Source: Motacilla alba alba (Eukaryota; Chordata; Aves; Passeriformes; Motacillidae). From it: 64,000 nt of DNA. Below are positions 49,781 to 62,558 of this stretch, piece after piece. A model generated the notes under the pieces. It was not told where the DNA came from and searched no databases. It saw nothing but the letters and a program-made list of their open reading frames with translations. Each line of letters begins with the position of its first letter. Within the stretch, counting starts at the first letter, position 1. The position numbers and the translations under genes are program-made. The stretch is taken from positions 75,765,801 through 75,829,800 of the forward strand of contig NC_052017.1 of assembly GCF_015832195.1 (NCBI RefSeq), in the 5' to 3' direction.

Positions 49781-50825
49781 ATTTTATTAAAAATACCCAT
49801 CAGAATAGTTGACATTTAATCCTTAAAGACAAAGATAAACACAACTATAAGAGTATTATTCTATTTTTAAAATTTACCTGCCTGACTTGGATGAATTCCT
49901 TCTGCAGGTAAAAATCATGAGTATGTGTATTTCTATGCTTAACAAAACTGGGGTAATATTATCTGTACTAAATTTCTTAAATAGCAAACAAGAAGTGCCA
50001 TAAAGTTCAATGAGCACATCCTCCCTCTCAGAAAACCCCAGAGGAATACACACAAGGACAGTATATGCAATGTACTTACAAATAGCCAAACTGTAGATTC
50101 TGAGGTTCCCAAAGGTGATCTGATGGTCATACATTTGAGAGTGCTGTTACAGGGTTTTTTACCTCAGTTCTTTAGGAAAGGTGAATAGCAAAATTAGTGT
50201 TGAAAGAGCAACTGAATGGAGTAAATCCAAAGCATTTGAAAATATTAAATGAGATTAGCATTTTCACATATAACCATACAGATTAGCTTTAACTCATATT
50301 TTGATTCATGCTGTATAAACCTATTTTTCAGATTTTATCAATCAGTTTTCAATAAAAACATTGTGTATCTAAGCTCCAAAATCTTCACTCTGATTAACTG
50401 AATCTTCAGACACACACTCCATTTAGCTACTTTTCACCGTCTTACATATACTCTAAGCTATCTATTACATTTGCAACCACCATAAGTCAACTGAACTTTT
50501 TCCAAAGGCTTTCTTTTTCTCTATTTTTTTAATATATAATTTTTATTTGAAACATGCGTTACATAGTGTTTATCTCCATTTCTCCTTCTCCAAAAACCAG
50601 GAGCATTGTCAGGAAGTAAAAAGAACACACAACCATTTGATTTTGGTGATATAAACACTCAGGAGAAGTACTGCCACAATGCTCCCAGCTGGCTCCAAAC
50701 TGAAGGGTCTTCTAACACTGTCTGCTTGTATGTAGGAGATATTTACTAAATAGGCACAAGTGAAGTATAAGAAGTTGAAAGGGCAAAGAATATTACATAG
50801 GAAGAGGTGAGAAGAAAATCCTTCA
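49781..50825. other. Gene-free AT-rich sequence
   Basis: About 1 kb between two oppositely oriented CR1 fragments, with no recognised feature. Confidence 0.5.
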
Positions 50826-51290
50826 GGAGAGGAAGGCTGGGAATATTGGCTACACAGACTTTAATAAAGCTTCTGAAGCCGTTTCCTGCAGCATTCTCTT
50901 GGACAAGCTGTGTGCTCATGGCTTCAATTAGCAGACATTGCTGAGTAAAAAATTGGCTGGATGGTCAGGCTCAAAGAGTGCTGGCGAAAGAGGTTAAATT
51001 CAACTGGTGGCTGGTCACCAGTGGTGTTGTCCAAGGCTCAGTATTGGTTCCAGTCCTGTTTAACATCTTTGTGAATGATTGGGACCAGGGGATCGAGTGT
51101 ACCCTTGGTGAGTTTGCAGACAACATTAAGCTGGGCAACAGTGTTAATCGGCTAGAAGGTAAGAAGGCTCTGGACAGGCTGGATTAATTGGACAAGGCCA
51201 GTGGTATGAGGTTCAATAAGGTGAGGTATCAGGTCTTGCACTTCAATCTCCACAACCCCATGGATCCAATTTTAGTTGTGTAGAAGTTTT
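50826..51290 (+). mobile_element. CR1 fragment with a partly open reverse transcriptase frame
   Basis: Blocks gactttaataaagcttctga, agcattctcttggacaagct, ttggctggatggtcaggctc, aaggctcagtattggttcca and gatcgagtgtacccttggtg match CR1 ORF2 in forward orientation. A 69-codon stretch (50978-51187) stays open and still shows [15 protein letters not shown] and [11 protein letters not shown]. The last motif corresponds to the catalytic FADD box of this reverse transcriptase, and its second Asp is replaced by Asn. A stop follows at 51185-51187, so the copy is dead. It is 3' truncated after the cttcaatctccacaacccc block. Confidence 0.9.
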
Positions 51291-51839
51291 GAAGCTACAC
51301 AGAGTGCTCAGTTATTCTAATACCTGGACTGACTAGTTCAATATATAGCTATCAGAAGCCAATAGAATTTTCCTCTTTATTTTCAGTTCATACAGGTTTG
51401 TTACAAAGTGTGGCTCTATTTTTAATGTTTCTATTCAGAATGCAGCCTTAAGTATTCTTTCTGCCATTTGCTCAAATTCAAGTAGTTGCTATTAATGCCT
51501 CTCTTGTGTCCAAAGCAAGTCATTCTCATGTCAAACAGGTGGAGAAATAGTCTCTTAACACTTGCTAAATTTCACTGTAGCATGCATACCATGCACATGC
51601 ACTTCAACAATACAGGAAATTTCTTTTTTTTTCTCAAAATTTTGTTTTCTCAGCCATGACTGGGGTTAATTTCAATTTCTCCTTATTCTCAGAACATTTA
51701 AACACTACACAACTATGGAAAGACTGCATCCAATTTCAGTCCTGAAAATGAAGGAATTGTGCATTGGTCTCTCAATGACTAATTAAAACCATGTCATCAC
51801 TGTTCCTACAGGAGATCCTTGATTTCCTGTTTTACTCTC
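51291..51839. other. Gene-free AT-rich sequence
   Basis: No feature is recognised between the CR1 fragment and the solo LTR. The last five bases (ctctc, 51835-51839) are the left copy of the LTR target duplication. Confidence 0.55.
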
Positions 51840-52505
51840 TGTCCTGGGGTGACTGTGATGCTGAATTGTATCCCCATTTGCCTATTTAGCCCAGAAATAA
51901 GTTCTGCACCTTTAAAACTGGATCCAAGAGCAAAGGCAGGGGTAAGCTGTGGCACAAAGTTTTGTGTGTGCAGAAACTTCATTTTCACTCCCCTGGAATT
52001 CCTTTTCTCTTGGTGTGTGCTGTCTGCAGCATGGACATGGGAGAAAGCTCGCCTTTGCTTTTAGTTAGTCTTTTTTTAGCTACCTGAGGCAGAAAAGTTC
52101 CCCAGACGGTGGCTTTTTCTTCTTCTTGGAACTTATCAGTCCTGCTCTGGACTGAAAACCCAGAAAAAAACCACCATGAGCTGGCACCTGTGGCCCAACA
52201 GAGCCCAGGATGTGGCATTTTCCAGCGCAGGTGGGACTGATAAGAGACTGAGCAAGCCAAGCTACAGCCCACGACAAGGAGTTTCTGAATTTGCTGTCTC
52301 TTCAGAACAGCAAGAGGTTTAATTTTTGAATATTATTGACTATTCCATGTTTGTGAGTACTTTGCTTGTTAAATAAACAGTTTAATTCTACTTTTCTCGA
52401 AAGAGGTTTACCTCCCAAACTGACTGGGAGAAGGGCTGCTTGAATTTGCTTTCTAGAAAAGACACTTCAGAAGTTTCCTCACAAAATTTGCCCTAAACCA
52501 GGACA
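51840..52505 (+). mobile_element. Solo LTR, 666 bp, with perfect 5-bp target duplication
   Basis: The element starts TGTCCTGG (51840-51847) and ends CCAGGACA (52498-52505), a perfect 8-bp terminal inverted repeat. It is flanked by ctctc at 51835-51839 and 52506-52510. A poly(A) signal AATAAA lies at 52372-52377. The ends and the 5-bp duplication fit an ERVL-type avian LTR. The orientation follows from the poly(A) signal near the right end. No internal genes are present, so it arose by recombination between two LTRs of a provirus. The antisense open frames inside it (51985-52272 and others) are shadows. Confidence 0.9.
52372..52377 (+). terminator. Poly(A) signal of the solo LTR
   Basis: AATAAA sits about 130 bases before the LTR end, in the expected R/U5 area. 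It is followed by a T-rich stretch. Confidence 0.5.
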
Positions 52506-55500
52506 CTCTCTCAAAAGTATTCCAAGCACTTCACTGTGAGTTCTAGACACAAGACACCTAGTGAATATAATATCTCCACAGCCATTTCTTCACACCTGGG
52601 AGACCAACAAGTGTTTAACTTCCACTAACAGCAGTAACTATTGTTCCATGGCAAAAGGAAATATATAAATTGCGAAGGGAGTTGTCTTTGAGAAAATCTG
52701 GAGTTCTTCGTTCTCCCAGACATGAGTAACTCCTTGTAGATCATGTGAAGGACATGGTTTTCTTTTGAAGGCTCAACTTCCTCAATATTTAGCTCAACTG
52801 TTCTTCAGGACTGCATTACTGGACTACCTTTCCATAAACTATTAAAATCATACAGTTGCCCCGTTTCATTGAGGCCTCATGACCTTGTTCTCCAAAAGTC
52901 AAGTATGGCAGAGGGTACCAATTAACATAATAGAGTAACCAAGATTCTGACAATACTTGCCAAAGTTTTCACAGCTGTCCAGGTAAAAAAGTATGTATAT
53001 CCCACAGATTTGGTCAAAACCAAGCACTCAAAACCAAGCAGAATAGCAATAAAATGTGAGAGTAATAGCTATTTCCTACTTCTAGACATACTTTGATCAA
53101 GTGCATGCAATTACATCTCCATCTCATGGCTGGGTGAAGCAGAAATTATGACCTACCACTGACTGAAATAAAGGAGGTGATCTATAAATAAAGGCGTAGA
53201 ATTCTACTTTTGATTTTGACAACTTCCTCTTTGAGAAAGTTCTTTGTTTTTCTCTAGGAGAAAGAACTTTTTTGGTTCTGAAAGGAAAAACTTACAAGCA
53301 CATAAAATTATCAGGTGTGTTCAAATTACTCCTTTCTCAGAGGTTCATAGGGCAAATGTTCACAAGTCTTCCAAATGTTATGAAGGAGAAAACTCAATTC
53401 AAGAAATGAGAGAAATACTATGCAACTTTCTTGAAGGAATTGCCTCTAATCAAGCACAAAATAACCACAATTCAATATTCTCTTTGAAATCAAGTTGGTC
53501 AGTTCCAAGATTAAAGAGATGTGACAATGCTTTATATGAATGAAGCTGAGCAATAAATAAAGCAATAGGCTCAGCTAAAATATATGGGTAGATAGTTGTA
53601 GATATTTTTAGGAAAAAATAGCTCATTGCAGAAGCAGAGGAAATGCCAAATCAACAATTTTGAAAGAACTATACAGTAACCACAATTAAGAAGAGAATTA
53701 GCATACACAGATACACTTGATTGTGCTTGGGTGGTGATAATATCATGCTTTCAAAGGCTCATGTCTTACTGGAATTATTTAGTTTTAAGAATGTAATTAA
53801 AATTGGTCTCATAACTAACTGATGTGCATTTGATCAATCTAAGCTTTTGTGTGTGTCACCTTCCCAAAAGTCTGTTCAGAAAGCAGAATTAGGTTTGGAA
53901 AGGATACTGAATAACCCATAATTAAAAAAAAAAAACTAGTTATTATTTTAGTAGGTCATATAGTAGGAAACCTTTTTTAAATGAAATGTCAAGGCCTATG
54001 GCTATACACAGAAGACACTGAACATAAATGAATTTAAGCCTTGAACCAAAAAAAAAGAGTACACTTGTAAAACATTGACGCTGGATAACTGTGGAAGAAA
54101 TTGTGTTCTAATCAATCAAAAAAATTCTCATATAGCAAAGATTTGATCGAAAATTGCAATTTAGCAGATTTGTGGTGAGAAAATATTGCATTCATTGCTG
54201 TTGGAGTTTTTAAAGTTATATGACTGGGACAAGATAAAAAAAAGTAAGACATTAAACCTCTGGAAATTGGTACTGTTCATAAGCTGAAAGGTTATTTCTT
54301 ATGTCTACCTAAAAGTCTAGAATTACAAAACCAATAGGATCTCAGCAATACTGAGAAGCTGTATTCAGAGAAAAGAGGCAAAAACCCACTTGCATGTAAC
54401 ACTCGTCATTCTTAATCTCAAACTGAAAACAAAGCAAATGAGCAACTTCTTTGAACTGATTGCAGGCTTGTCCTGTGTTTTGTCTATATGTGACATAAAC
54501 ATGTATAAAACCTATAGAATCTCAGATTTTTGCAGCCAAAGCAAAAGGGGACTTAAGGAATCACTACAATATCAGGTGAATATATTTTTCAGAAATATAA
54601 AGAAGATAACCTCCATGGGAAGCTTATCAAGTTGTGACAGGAATAGGTATTCCCAAGAGAACACAACTTGTTAAAATGTATTCACTAGTCTTGAAAATTC
54701 AAGCATGTCAGACTGGGCACACAGCACAATACAAAATAGCTTGGTCTAATTCCTTGTATATGACTACAATTGTGAATCTAGAAGGTATTTTTTCAGATTT
54801 CTGAGGAGAAAAAAAGCTATATAAAATTAATTTGACTGCAAAATACTGTATTGAAGTGGGAGAAATCAACTGCATGATTATAGTAGGATAAGGAACAATA
54901 TCCTAAGATGCAGCTGTTCAGGAAAGAGAAGCTATGAATGAGAGCAAGATATGAGATCAATCGAAATCAGTATTGCCCCAGTGTTCTAACCAAGATAGTT
55001 GCAACAGTAGGAAAATGAACTGCACTGTATCTCATTCAATCCTCAGGTATAATACTTTGAATACTTTTGAAATCCAAATTTTGAATAAAATAAACCTGTT
55101 TGAAAAGCAACAATAGAAAAATGTTTCCCAGAACTGCCACCGAAGAAGAACTGAACAAAGTAGCTTTTTGCAGTGAAGACTGAGGTGGACACGCAGCAGA
55201 AAACACGTTCACATTCAGATATGGGCATGGCTGCTGATGAGAGAAAAGGAAAAATACACATTCAGAACGCACTATCATCAGATCATACAGATCATACAGA
55301 TTATACAGACTTGCATGTACTAGTACCCAAAACCTTTTTATCAAAGTACATCTAGAAATTGATAAGCCATAGTTCAAATTGATTTTCACATCAGGTAACA
55401 ACACAGTTGTGGTGAATGGTCTTGAAAGATACAAGTAGCTTGCTGACTGGATGGCATAGTCCACCTGAGTGCATCCATACCCATGTTTCAAAAACTCTAC

Positions 55501-57089
55501 CTGTAATACCTAGTATTCCCAAAGTAATTATAGCTGCGCACCAGCTAGGATGTATAGTCACCTAACTAAAATTTCAGTAGGTCAGGGCATTAGTTGTTCT
55601 TCTGAAAGACTTTAAAACCCCTGTAAGAAATAGGAGAATTAACATGCCAAATTTTAAGTGTACCTTTATCATTCTTGTTACTTTGATAGTCATCCTCAGG
55701 AAAATGATGCATTGCAAGTCAGAATTAAGAGAATCCTCCCTGTGAAGCCACAAGATGCATTTACCTGGGATTTCTGTCTTTTAGGTTTAATCCTGAAAAA
55801 AAGAAAGAATATGAGAGAGTACAGCATGAGCTGTAGAGAAAAGATCACTCATCAACAATATTGGTACTGAGAAAAAAGATAAAAGAGCTATGTCAACTTC
55901 AGGGAAAGATAACCAAAGTTATTTGGACAGAACATTGGAAAATGTATAAAATACATGAAACGAGCCCTAGGGTTTTGTTGAGGCCAATCTAAATAGAAGT
56001 CTGCCTAGTCATTTAAGTATATCTATTTAAGGATAGACATGACTGGCTAGCTCTTTCCTTTTCCTTTTCTAACAAGGAAATATTATTCCTAAAGGTCAAA
56101 ATGTACTATAATTCTAGTCTCCATGCAGAAAGAAAAGGTAACCACTCTTCTAGTAGTCCCCAAACAGAGCCTTTTTTATCTTCCCAGCAGCTTGCTATTT
56201 GTTTTATCTGGTTAACAGAAGAGACACAGACTATAGTAAAGATCAATAAATGGGAAGGTGTTGAAAGATGAGCAAAGTGTAGCTGGGTAGCCCACAAGAG
56301 ATGGCGATGACACTCCAGTAAGAGACCACAAGCCTTTTGTCAGGCTCATGGCCCTCAGCTGGTGTCAGGACACACTTGAACTCATCTTGGTCTGTCTGTA
56401 GCCAAGTCTTTGCTTTTCTAAATGTAACAGCAGTCATTAAACTACTTCTTCATTAATTAACCCTTCTATAATTCTAGCTTTTTCTTGGCTTCATCAATTA
56501 TGTTGTGGCTATTGTTGCATGTGCAACTAACTATAGGAACATTTGTTGAGACAGCCCTGGTGGACCACAGGCTGGGGCTCCAACAATTTATGCTGGTTCC
56601 CCAGCATAATTTTCTCCCAGAATATTTGCACAATTAGTCCTTTCACCATCAGACAAGTGCTAAACCACACAATTACACCAAAACCTGGCCATGAGCCCAG
56701 ACTGCAAAAGCCATGGAAGGTGGAGAGAGGAGTTTGGTCTCAGGGTGTGACAATAGCTTAATTAAGCTGTGTACAATGAAATCTCTATTATGATCCTAAA
56801 ATCTAATGCAAGACAGGTAAACACAGCAGACTCAATGGATGTTAACAGGCCATGAACGGTCCTTCACTGCCCATTAAAAGAATGTAATAATGGGAGTTGG
56901 CAAAAATAGTTTTCAGGATAGCAAACCTCCCAAAAGTACTCAGCATCTATGTAAGACACTCACTTTGCTCCTGGTGAAGGAGTCTGAATGCTGATGGCTC
57001 ACCCCTAATGATCATCTTTGCAAAGTTGTAGAGAGAAAGAAGTACACTAATATCTGCCACAAGGTTCATATCACTGTATTGTTGGAGGT
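52506..57089. other. Gene-free AT-rich sequence, 4.6 kb
   Basis: No exon or RNA gene is recognised. The longest minus-strand frame of the window after the LTR shadows (55036-55491, 151 codons) lies here and has no recognisable domain. A short tandem patch is at 55278-55309. The stretch 56540-57060 is less AT-rich and may be upstream sequence belonging to the LTR at 57090, but I could not match it. Confidence 0.45.
55278..55309. repeat. Short tandem repeat, about 3 units of 10-11 bp
   Basis: The units agatcatac, agatcatac and agattatac follow one another. On the minus strand they give the repeated Tyr-Asp-Leu seen in the open frame there. Confidence 0.85.
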
Positions 57090-58296
57090 TAGGATTTTTC
57101 CCAGTTTTTTTCCCCCTTTTCTTTCTCTCAGGGAATTTTCTTCCATTTGTTGCCTAAGGGATAGGAAGAACCAATACCTACGAGACAAAAGTCGCCAAAG
57201 TGGGGGGAAGGGGTGCAGCTGGCTGCACTATTTTGGCTGGGGGTTTTTCTCTTGGGGAGGGCAGAGATACCATAGGATTTTGGCTGTGTAGGTCAGAGAG
57301 CTAGTCTCGGTTCCTCTTTTTCTGTTGCTCTCAGGACTGAGGAGGAGATGGTGCTGTTGTTGCTGTGGGAAGAATTCTGTCCCACTGTGAAGTTCAGCCC
57401 TTTTACTGCTTCTTCTACTGTGAGTGAGGATTTGCTCGTAAGAGTGGTCATTGAACTGGGACCTTATAAATCACCTGCTCGCACTGTAAAGGACCCTCAC
57501 CATCTACTCCAGTGCCCCAGGGGAGAACCTGGAACCCCAACCCCTGACCCCCTCCCAGGGAGTGTGTCCCAGCTGTTTTGCTGGCGTGTGGCTTCTGCTG
57601 TATGGCCTAGCTGTTTTCTGCCACTGCTTCAGGTTTTTTGCTACACTTCAACCTGATATCTTGTGTCTGCCCAATCCATCACAGCTGCTGCTATGGCTAC
57701 AGAGCTTCTGCTATATTTTGTGCGCCACCCTGGGATCTGCTCCCCTATGCTATTCCAGCTGCTGCTCCCAGGTTCTTGCTACAGCCCATTTCACAATACG
57801 GAGGAGCACGAGGACCAGCTGCCCCTGTGGGTTTGTAACAGAAGCCACTTTTCCATCTCTTTCACTGGCGCTCCGCTATTGTCCATGCAAGAGAGATGAC
57901 TGAACTCGCACCACAGCACCCCCTGCAGCCGCGGAGGAATCATCGCACCTGTCCTGCCAGCCGGGAGCCACCAGCACCCCTGCCGGCTGTGACCAGAATT
58001 GCACTGATGGGGGAAGTGCCTGTGGCTGAGAGAAGGCTGGGACTGGGTTTGTGTTCTTGTATTTGTTTTTGTGTTCTTTGTTTTTGTGTTTGTTGTTGCT
58101 GCCATTGTTGTTGGTTTGCCATGTTATACATATATAGATGCTAGTAAAGGACTATTATTTCTTTTCCCATAATCTTTGCCTGAAAGCCCCTTAATTTCAA
58201 AGTTATAATAATGTGGAGGGAAGGGAGTCACATGTCCATTCCAAGGGAGGTTCACACCTACCTTCCTTAGCAGGCCCCCGTATTTTAAACCAAGAC
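57090..58296 (+). mobile_element. Long avian retroviral LTR, 5' truncated
   Basis: The stretch resembles a long LTR, over 1 kb and relatively GC-rich, known from songbird genomes (recalled from memory). Recognisable blocks are ttctttctctcagggaattt (57119-57138), gttgctctcaggactgagga, the gcagccgcggaggaatcatc block (57927-57946), ctagtaaaggactattattt and gcctgaaagccccttaattt (58180-58199). It ends with ttttaaaccaagaca at 58282-58296. The expected TGTCTTGG start was not found, so the 5' part is missing or too decayed. The open frames of 60-113 codons inside it, some on both strands, look like products of its GC content. Confidence 0.8.
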
Positions 58297-60049
58297 ATAT
58301 ATACAGATTTTTTTTTTCTGAGAAATATATAGAGTCCAAGCCTGTACAACATGTAGATATATTGTTTACAGTAGATTATAAATCTACTAATAGCTTGCTA
58401 TTCTAATTTTCACTAAGTATTGTTCCCATTTCAGTCACATATTACTACATGACAAATTTTCCCTCTTTGGTACTTACAATAATTACTTCTGAGAGAAAAT
58501 ACCAGAGGGAGGTTGTAAAAAGGCTAGATGAAAGCACAACAGTACTTTATCACTTCTACTCTTAAAAAAAAAAAATAAATTCAGAGACAGGAGCTTCAGA
58601 GTTAGACTGAAGATTGAAAGAAAATATTCTAAGACTCTTCAGGCCTGTGATAGCATTCAGTAACTGAGAAATATCAACATTTTGCTTACAATACTCCATT
58701 GTGCCTCACAGTTTTGGTAGGTAGGTGAGGTACTTAGGTAAAGAACTGGAGCTTTAAGTAGTCATGATTCCAAATGAAATGTGACTGTACAAATATCAAT
58801 TCCATTGATAATTTTGCTTTGAAAAGCTACCTGGAAAGTTTGTTCTTATGTATCTTTCAAACTTAAATAATAAAAACTCTGCATAAGGTGCCTGAAATTT
58901 TTCTTTTGAGAAATATGCAGACTCATAAATTAATGATTATTTCTCTTTTTTCTTGACTTACATAGTCTAACAAATTCTTTCTCATTGAAACATGAAAATA
59001 GTGGAAATAGAACATCTCTCAGCTGTTACAATAGAGAATAGCTAATCAGAACTTAATATGTGGTTGTTAGCAAAGAGATGGAAAAAATGTAAATATTTGT
59101 TCAGTAATTCACTGCACTTGACATAATGAGACATTCAAGACATTGCAGCAGAGATAATTGTGCAAAAGCTGTTTTTTTAATGTTTTGTCTAGTCTTCACT
59201 TCCCTTCCCAAAAAGTGGCCGTTTCCTTTTTTAGCGCTGTCACAAAAAGTCATAAAGTACCTCGAGACAAAATTCTTTAGATCTCATGCATGAGTTTCTT
59301 CAATAAAATGTAGCATTTCTATCTTAGCTACTATTGCATACCCAAATGTTCTCAATAGTAAAACAAATTATTTCTTAAGAGCTGTGTTTGATATAATGCA
59401 AGTCAGAAATGGAGTACATTATCAGAAGTACATGAACAAAAGAATACTCATATTGCAGTAAATTATTTACTTGATATAAGAAATGACTGTTTCTTACTAT
59501 TCATGACAAAGAGTTCTTTAAATTCATCTTCATTCTTGAAGCATAAGGCTTTAAAAAAAGCTCTGTTCACACAATATTTTCCAAAAAAAGCAGGTAAAAG
59601 CATTCTATGTAAACTAAGGTTTGTATATAGTAAATAGAGAAGTGAAGAAAAAAATCAGTTGATGTAAAATTGTAAGGAGATTGTGGAGACTAATATAATA
59701 GCTGCTTCTTGAAGAAAACTATAATATTTTTACCCTACACAGACATTATAGGTTTTTTTGGTTTTTTTTTTATTACATCTTACTGTTACTAAAACTGAAA
59801 TTGGCAGGTTTTTTAATATTTACATTAAATATTCAATGCATGCATGTAAGATGACACCCCCCTAAAACTCTGTCTCTTTTTCCATTATTGAGACTAAAAA
59901 TCTTCACAAATCACACAATTTATCAAATAGGCAAGTCCTTTCCTAATGTTTAATATTCAAAGTTCTTCTTTTTAAGAATAATGTTGTTTGTAATTTACAT
60001 CAACTGAACTTTTGATGTGTGACATTTGTCCAAGAAAGGAAACGGGATT
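58297..60049. other. Gene-free AT-rich sequence; possible conserved element near 59090-59290
   Basis: No exon or repeat is recognised. The segment around 59090-59290 contains tggccgtttcc, a tagcgctgtca motif and a ctcgaga, with an organisation unlike the decayed repeats around it. It is a candidate conserved noncoding element only. Confidence 0.4.
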
Positions 60050-60640
60050 AGTATCTCACAGATCAAAGGGACCTCCAGAATTCCTGTTGTCCAAGACATT
60101 GCAAAAAGTCAGACCAATCAGAGCAGGTGGTTCAGGGCTATGTTCAGTTGAATTTTAAAGATCTCACAACCTCCCGAGGTACTTGTTCCAGGGTTTGAAC
60201 ATCCTCATGGTAAAAAATTCCTTACATCAAGCTGGTATAGTCTCTTTTTGCAACCTGTATTTTTGGTATCTCGTCCTTCTACTGTAAACATCCACAGAAA
60301 ATCTGACCCTGTATTCAACATGGTCTCTCAACAGAGAGTTGTAGTCAGACTTAAAATTTCCTCCTCACTTTCAGTTCTTTAAATTGGAGAAGTCCATTTT
60401 TCTCAGTCTCTAATTTCATATCATACTACAATGCATTACCATATTTGTGGCCCTCTTCTTGACCCACCCCAGAACATCACTGTATTTCTTGCACTGAGAA
60501 GTCCAAATCAAACAGACCACACCAGAAGGGGTGTCACAGGTGAAAGAGATGCTGAACTCATGGCCATGCTTTTCATACCGTTCTGTCAGCAGGACTCAAG
60601 AAAGAGTTGGGCCAGAGCCTGCCTGTGAAGAGTAGTGTCA
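60050..60640 (-). mobile_element. Old CR1 fragment, reverse orientation
   Basis: The plus strand shows aaagggacctccagaattcc, tcagagcaggtggttcaggg, gtacttgttccagggtttga, the catggtaaaaaattccttac block and gtggccctcttcttgaccca, which match the reverse complement of an old CR1 subfamily 3' region. Divergence is high and several indels are present. Confidence 0.8.
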
Positions 60641-61859
60641 GAACTGCAGGCTTCAGATTTATTCAAATATCAGTCATTCAGCATGGAAGGTTGCCAGGAC
60701 AAGATGCCAAGACATGAGACGCTGCTGTAATTAACTTCTATGAGGACCACCAGGTGAAAGATATCTATCCTGTGTTTGTTAATTTCAGTAAACCTGGAAA
60801 CTGCCTGCTTCTACCTTCTTTCCTTCCTGTTTCAAAATTCCTTTTCACCAAAATTTCACCCTATAAATTCTGTATTCATTCAAAAATTAACTATCACTTT
60901 TGGTCTGAGGTTCAAAAATTCACTGTTAAGCATTGACTTTGAATAAGTTAAGAATTTTATCTTCCATGCATGGAGTATCTAAAAGGACCCCATCAGAGAG
61001 TATGAGGCTCCTACACTGCCTCTCACTTCAATTTGTGGCTATCTGCCAGGTGCAGTGCTGTACCACTCTAATGGTAAGTTATTCACAGGAGGAGCAGTGA
61101 GTGCATCATAAACCTGTAACAGGTCACAGGCTGTTGCCCATGCCTTGTCCTGCTTCTGGCATTGACTTTCATGAGCTTTAGCTAATAATTTCATTGCAAA
61201 GGGGGGTACTTGGGAACTGGTTTTGGAAACTTCTATTAGAGGGCAGAAGGAGTGAGGTTGCACTTCAAGCAATGACAAGGCCGGAGCCAACTGACAGCAC
61301 AGGCAATGCCCTCACTGCCAGGGCATTATCTTGAAGCCCCTCAGCAGGATAAGAAATGTCAGATGGCAAAAACAACAGGTTCCGACAACAGTCCTGTGAT
61401 CTTCAGCCAAGGGCAAGGTCACCAATTCAGGGCTGAGATTCATCCATGAAAGTTCAGTGACCGCTCAGGGAGGGCTTGAGAAAGGATCAGACCATGGCAC
61501 AACTAGAGCATAATTCAGGCCGTGCCTGATTACCCTGACCTGAACTCAGATAGAGTCATTAAATTAATTACTTTTTTTTTTTTAGAAAAAATCCATCCTC
61601 TTAAAGCCTGATCTTTACCCCTGACCAGAAAACAAATGGATGGAGGAATTGGTTTTGCATGATATGAATATTTACGATAACATCTTTATTTGTATTGATG
61701 CTTTCTGATAATAAATTGTTCATATTAATTTTATTTTAATTTTAGGCTATGTTGTCCTTTAACATACTTGTGGATGTTTGTAAACACGTTCTATAAATCA
61801 ATACTGTGGCACAAGCTAAGTTCATCACAGAAGATAGAGACAACTAACTATTGCATGAC
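60641..61859. other. Gene-free sequence; unidentified GC-richer segment at 60960-61560
   Basis: The segment 60960-61560 stands out by higher GC and by an 83-codon minus-strand frame (61039-61290, with PPFAMKLLAKAHESQ near its middle). I do not recognise the protein. It might be a remnant of a retroviral internal region or of a processed sequence, or chance. Confidence 0.35.
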
Positions 61860-62558
61860 ATGGAGAATAAGATGCTGGAAAGTAGTTCTGTGGAAAGGGA
61901 CTTGGGCTTCCTGGTCAACAGAAAGTTGAACATGGGTCAGCAGTGCCCTAGCAGCCAGGAGGGCTAACCCTGTCCCAAGAGGCATCAAGCACCAGTTGGA
62001 CACGGGAAGGGATTGTCCTGCTCTGCTCTGAGCTGGGGCAGCCTCAGCTTGAGTGCTGTGTGCAATTTTGGGTGACACAGTGTAAGAAAGACATTGAGCT
62101 ATTAGAAAATGTCCAAAGGATAGCAACAAAGATGGTGAAGGGTGTAGACGGGAAGATGTATGAGGTGCAGTTGAGGTCACTTGCTCTGTTCAGCCTGGAG
62201 AAGAGGAGACTGAGGGGAGATCTCACTGCAGTCAACAATTTCCTCATGAGGGAAAGACGAGGGGCAGACTCTGAACTCCTCTCTGTGTTGACCAGGACCT
62301 GAGGGAAGGGCCTGAAGTTGTGTCAGGGAAGGTTTAGGTTGGATATTAAGAATTTCTTCACTCCAGAGGGTGTTTGGGCACTGAAACCGCTCCCCAGTGA
62401 AGTGGTCACAGCACCAAGCCTGACAGAGCTCAAGGAGCATTTGGACAATGCTCTCAGGCACATGACATCACACTTGGGTTGTCTTGTGAAGGTCCAGAAG
62501 TTGGACCCAATGATCCTTGCGAGTCTCTTGCAAGTCAGCATATTCTGTGATTCTGTAA
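61860..62558 (+). mobile_element. CR1 LINE 3' portion with its terminal repeat, forward orientation
   Basis: This is the best CR1 copy in the window. Blocks include aaagggacttgggcttcctg, agggattgtcctgctctgct, gtccaaaggatagcaacaaa, gttcagcctggagaagagga, ctgaggggagatctcactgc, ggtttaggttggatattaag and gtggtcacagcaccaagcct. It ends with tattctgtgattctgt at 62541-62556, the short tandem ATTCTRTG-type terminus that defines a complete CR1 3' end. The 5' part is missing, as usual. Frame breaks show that it cannot encode a working protein. Confidence 0.95.

Noticed and set aside
55036..55491. A 151-codon minus-strand open frame
   Set aside because: No known domain, overlapping alternative frames, no clear exon boundaries, and a run of repeats produces part of it. 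Chance is the simplest reading.
57562..57903. A 113-codon frame in GC-richer DNA
   Set aside because: It is inside the LTR at 57090-58296, and several overlapping frames on both strands are equally open, which points to base composition and not coding.
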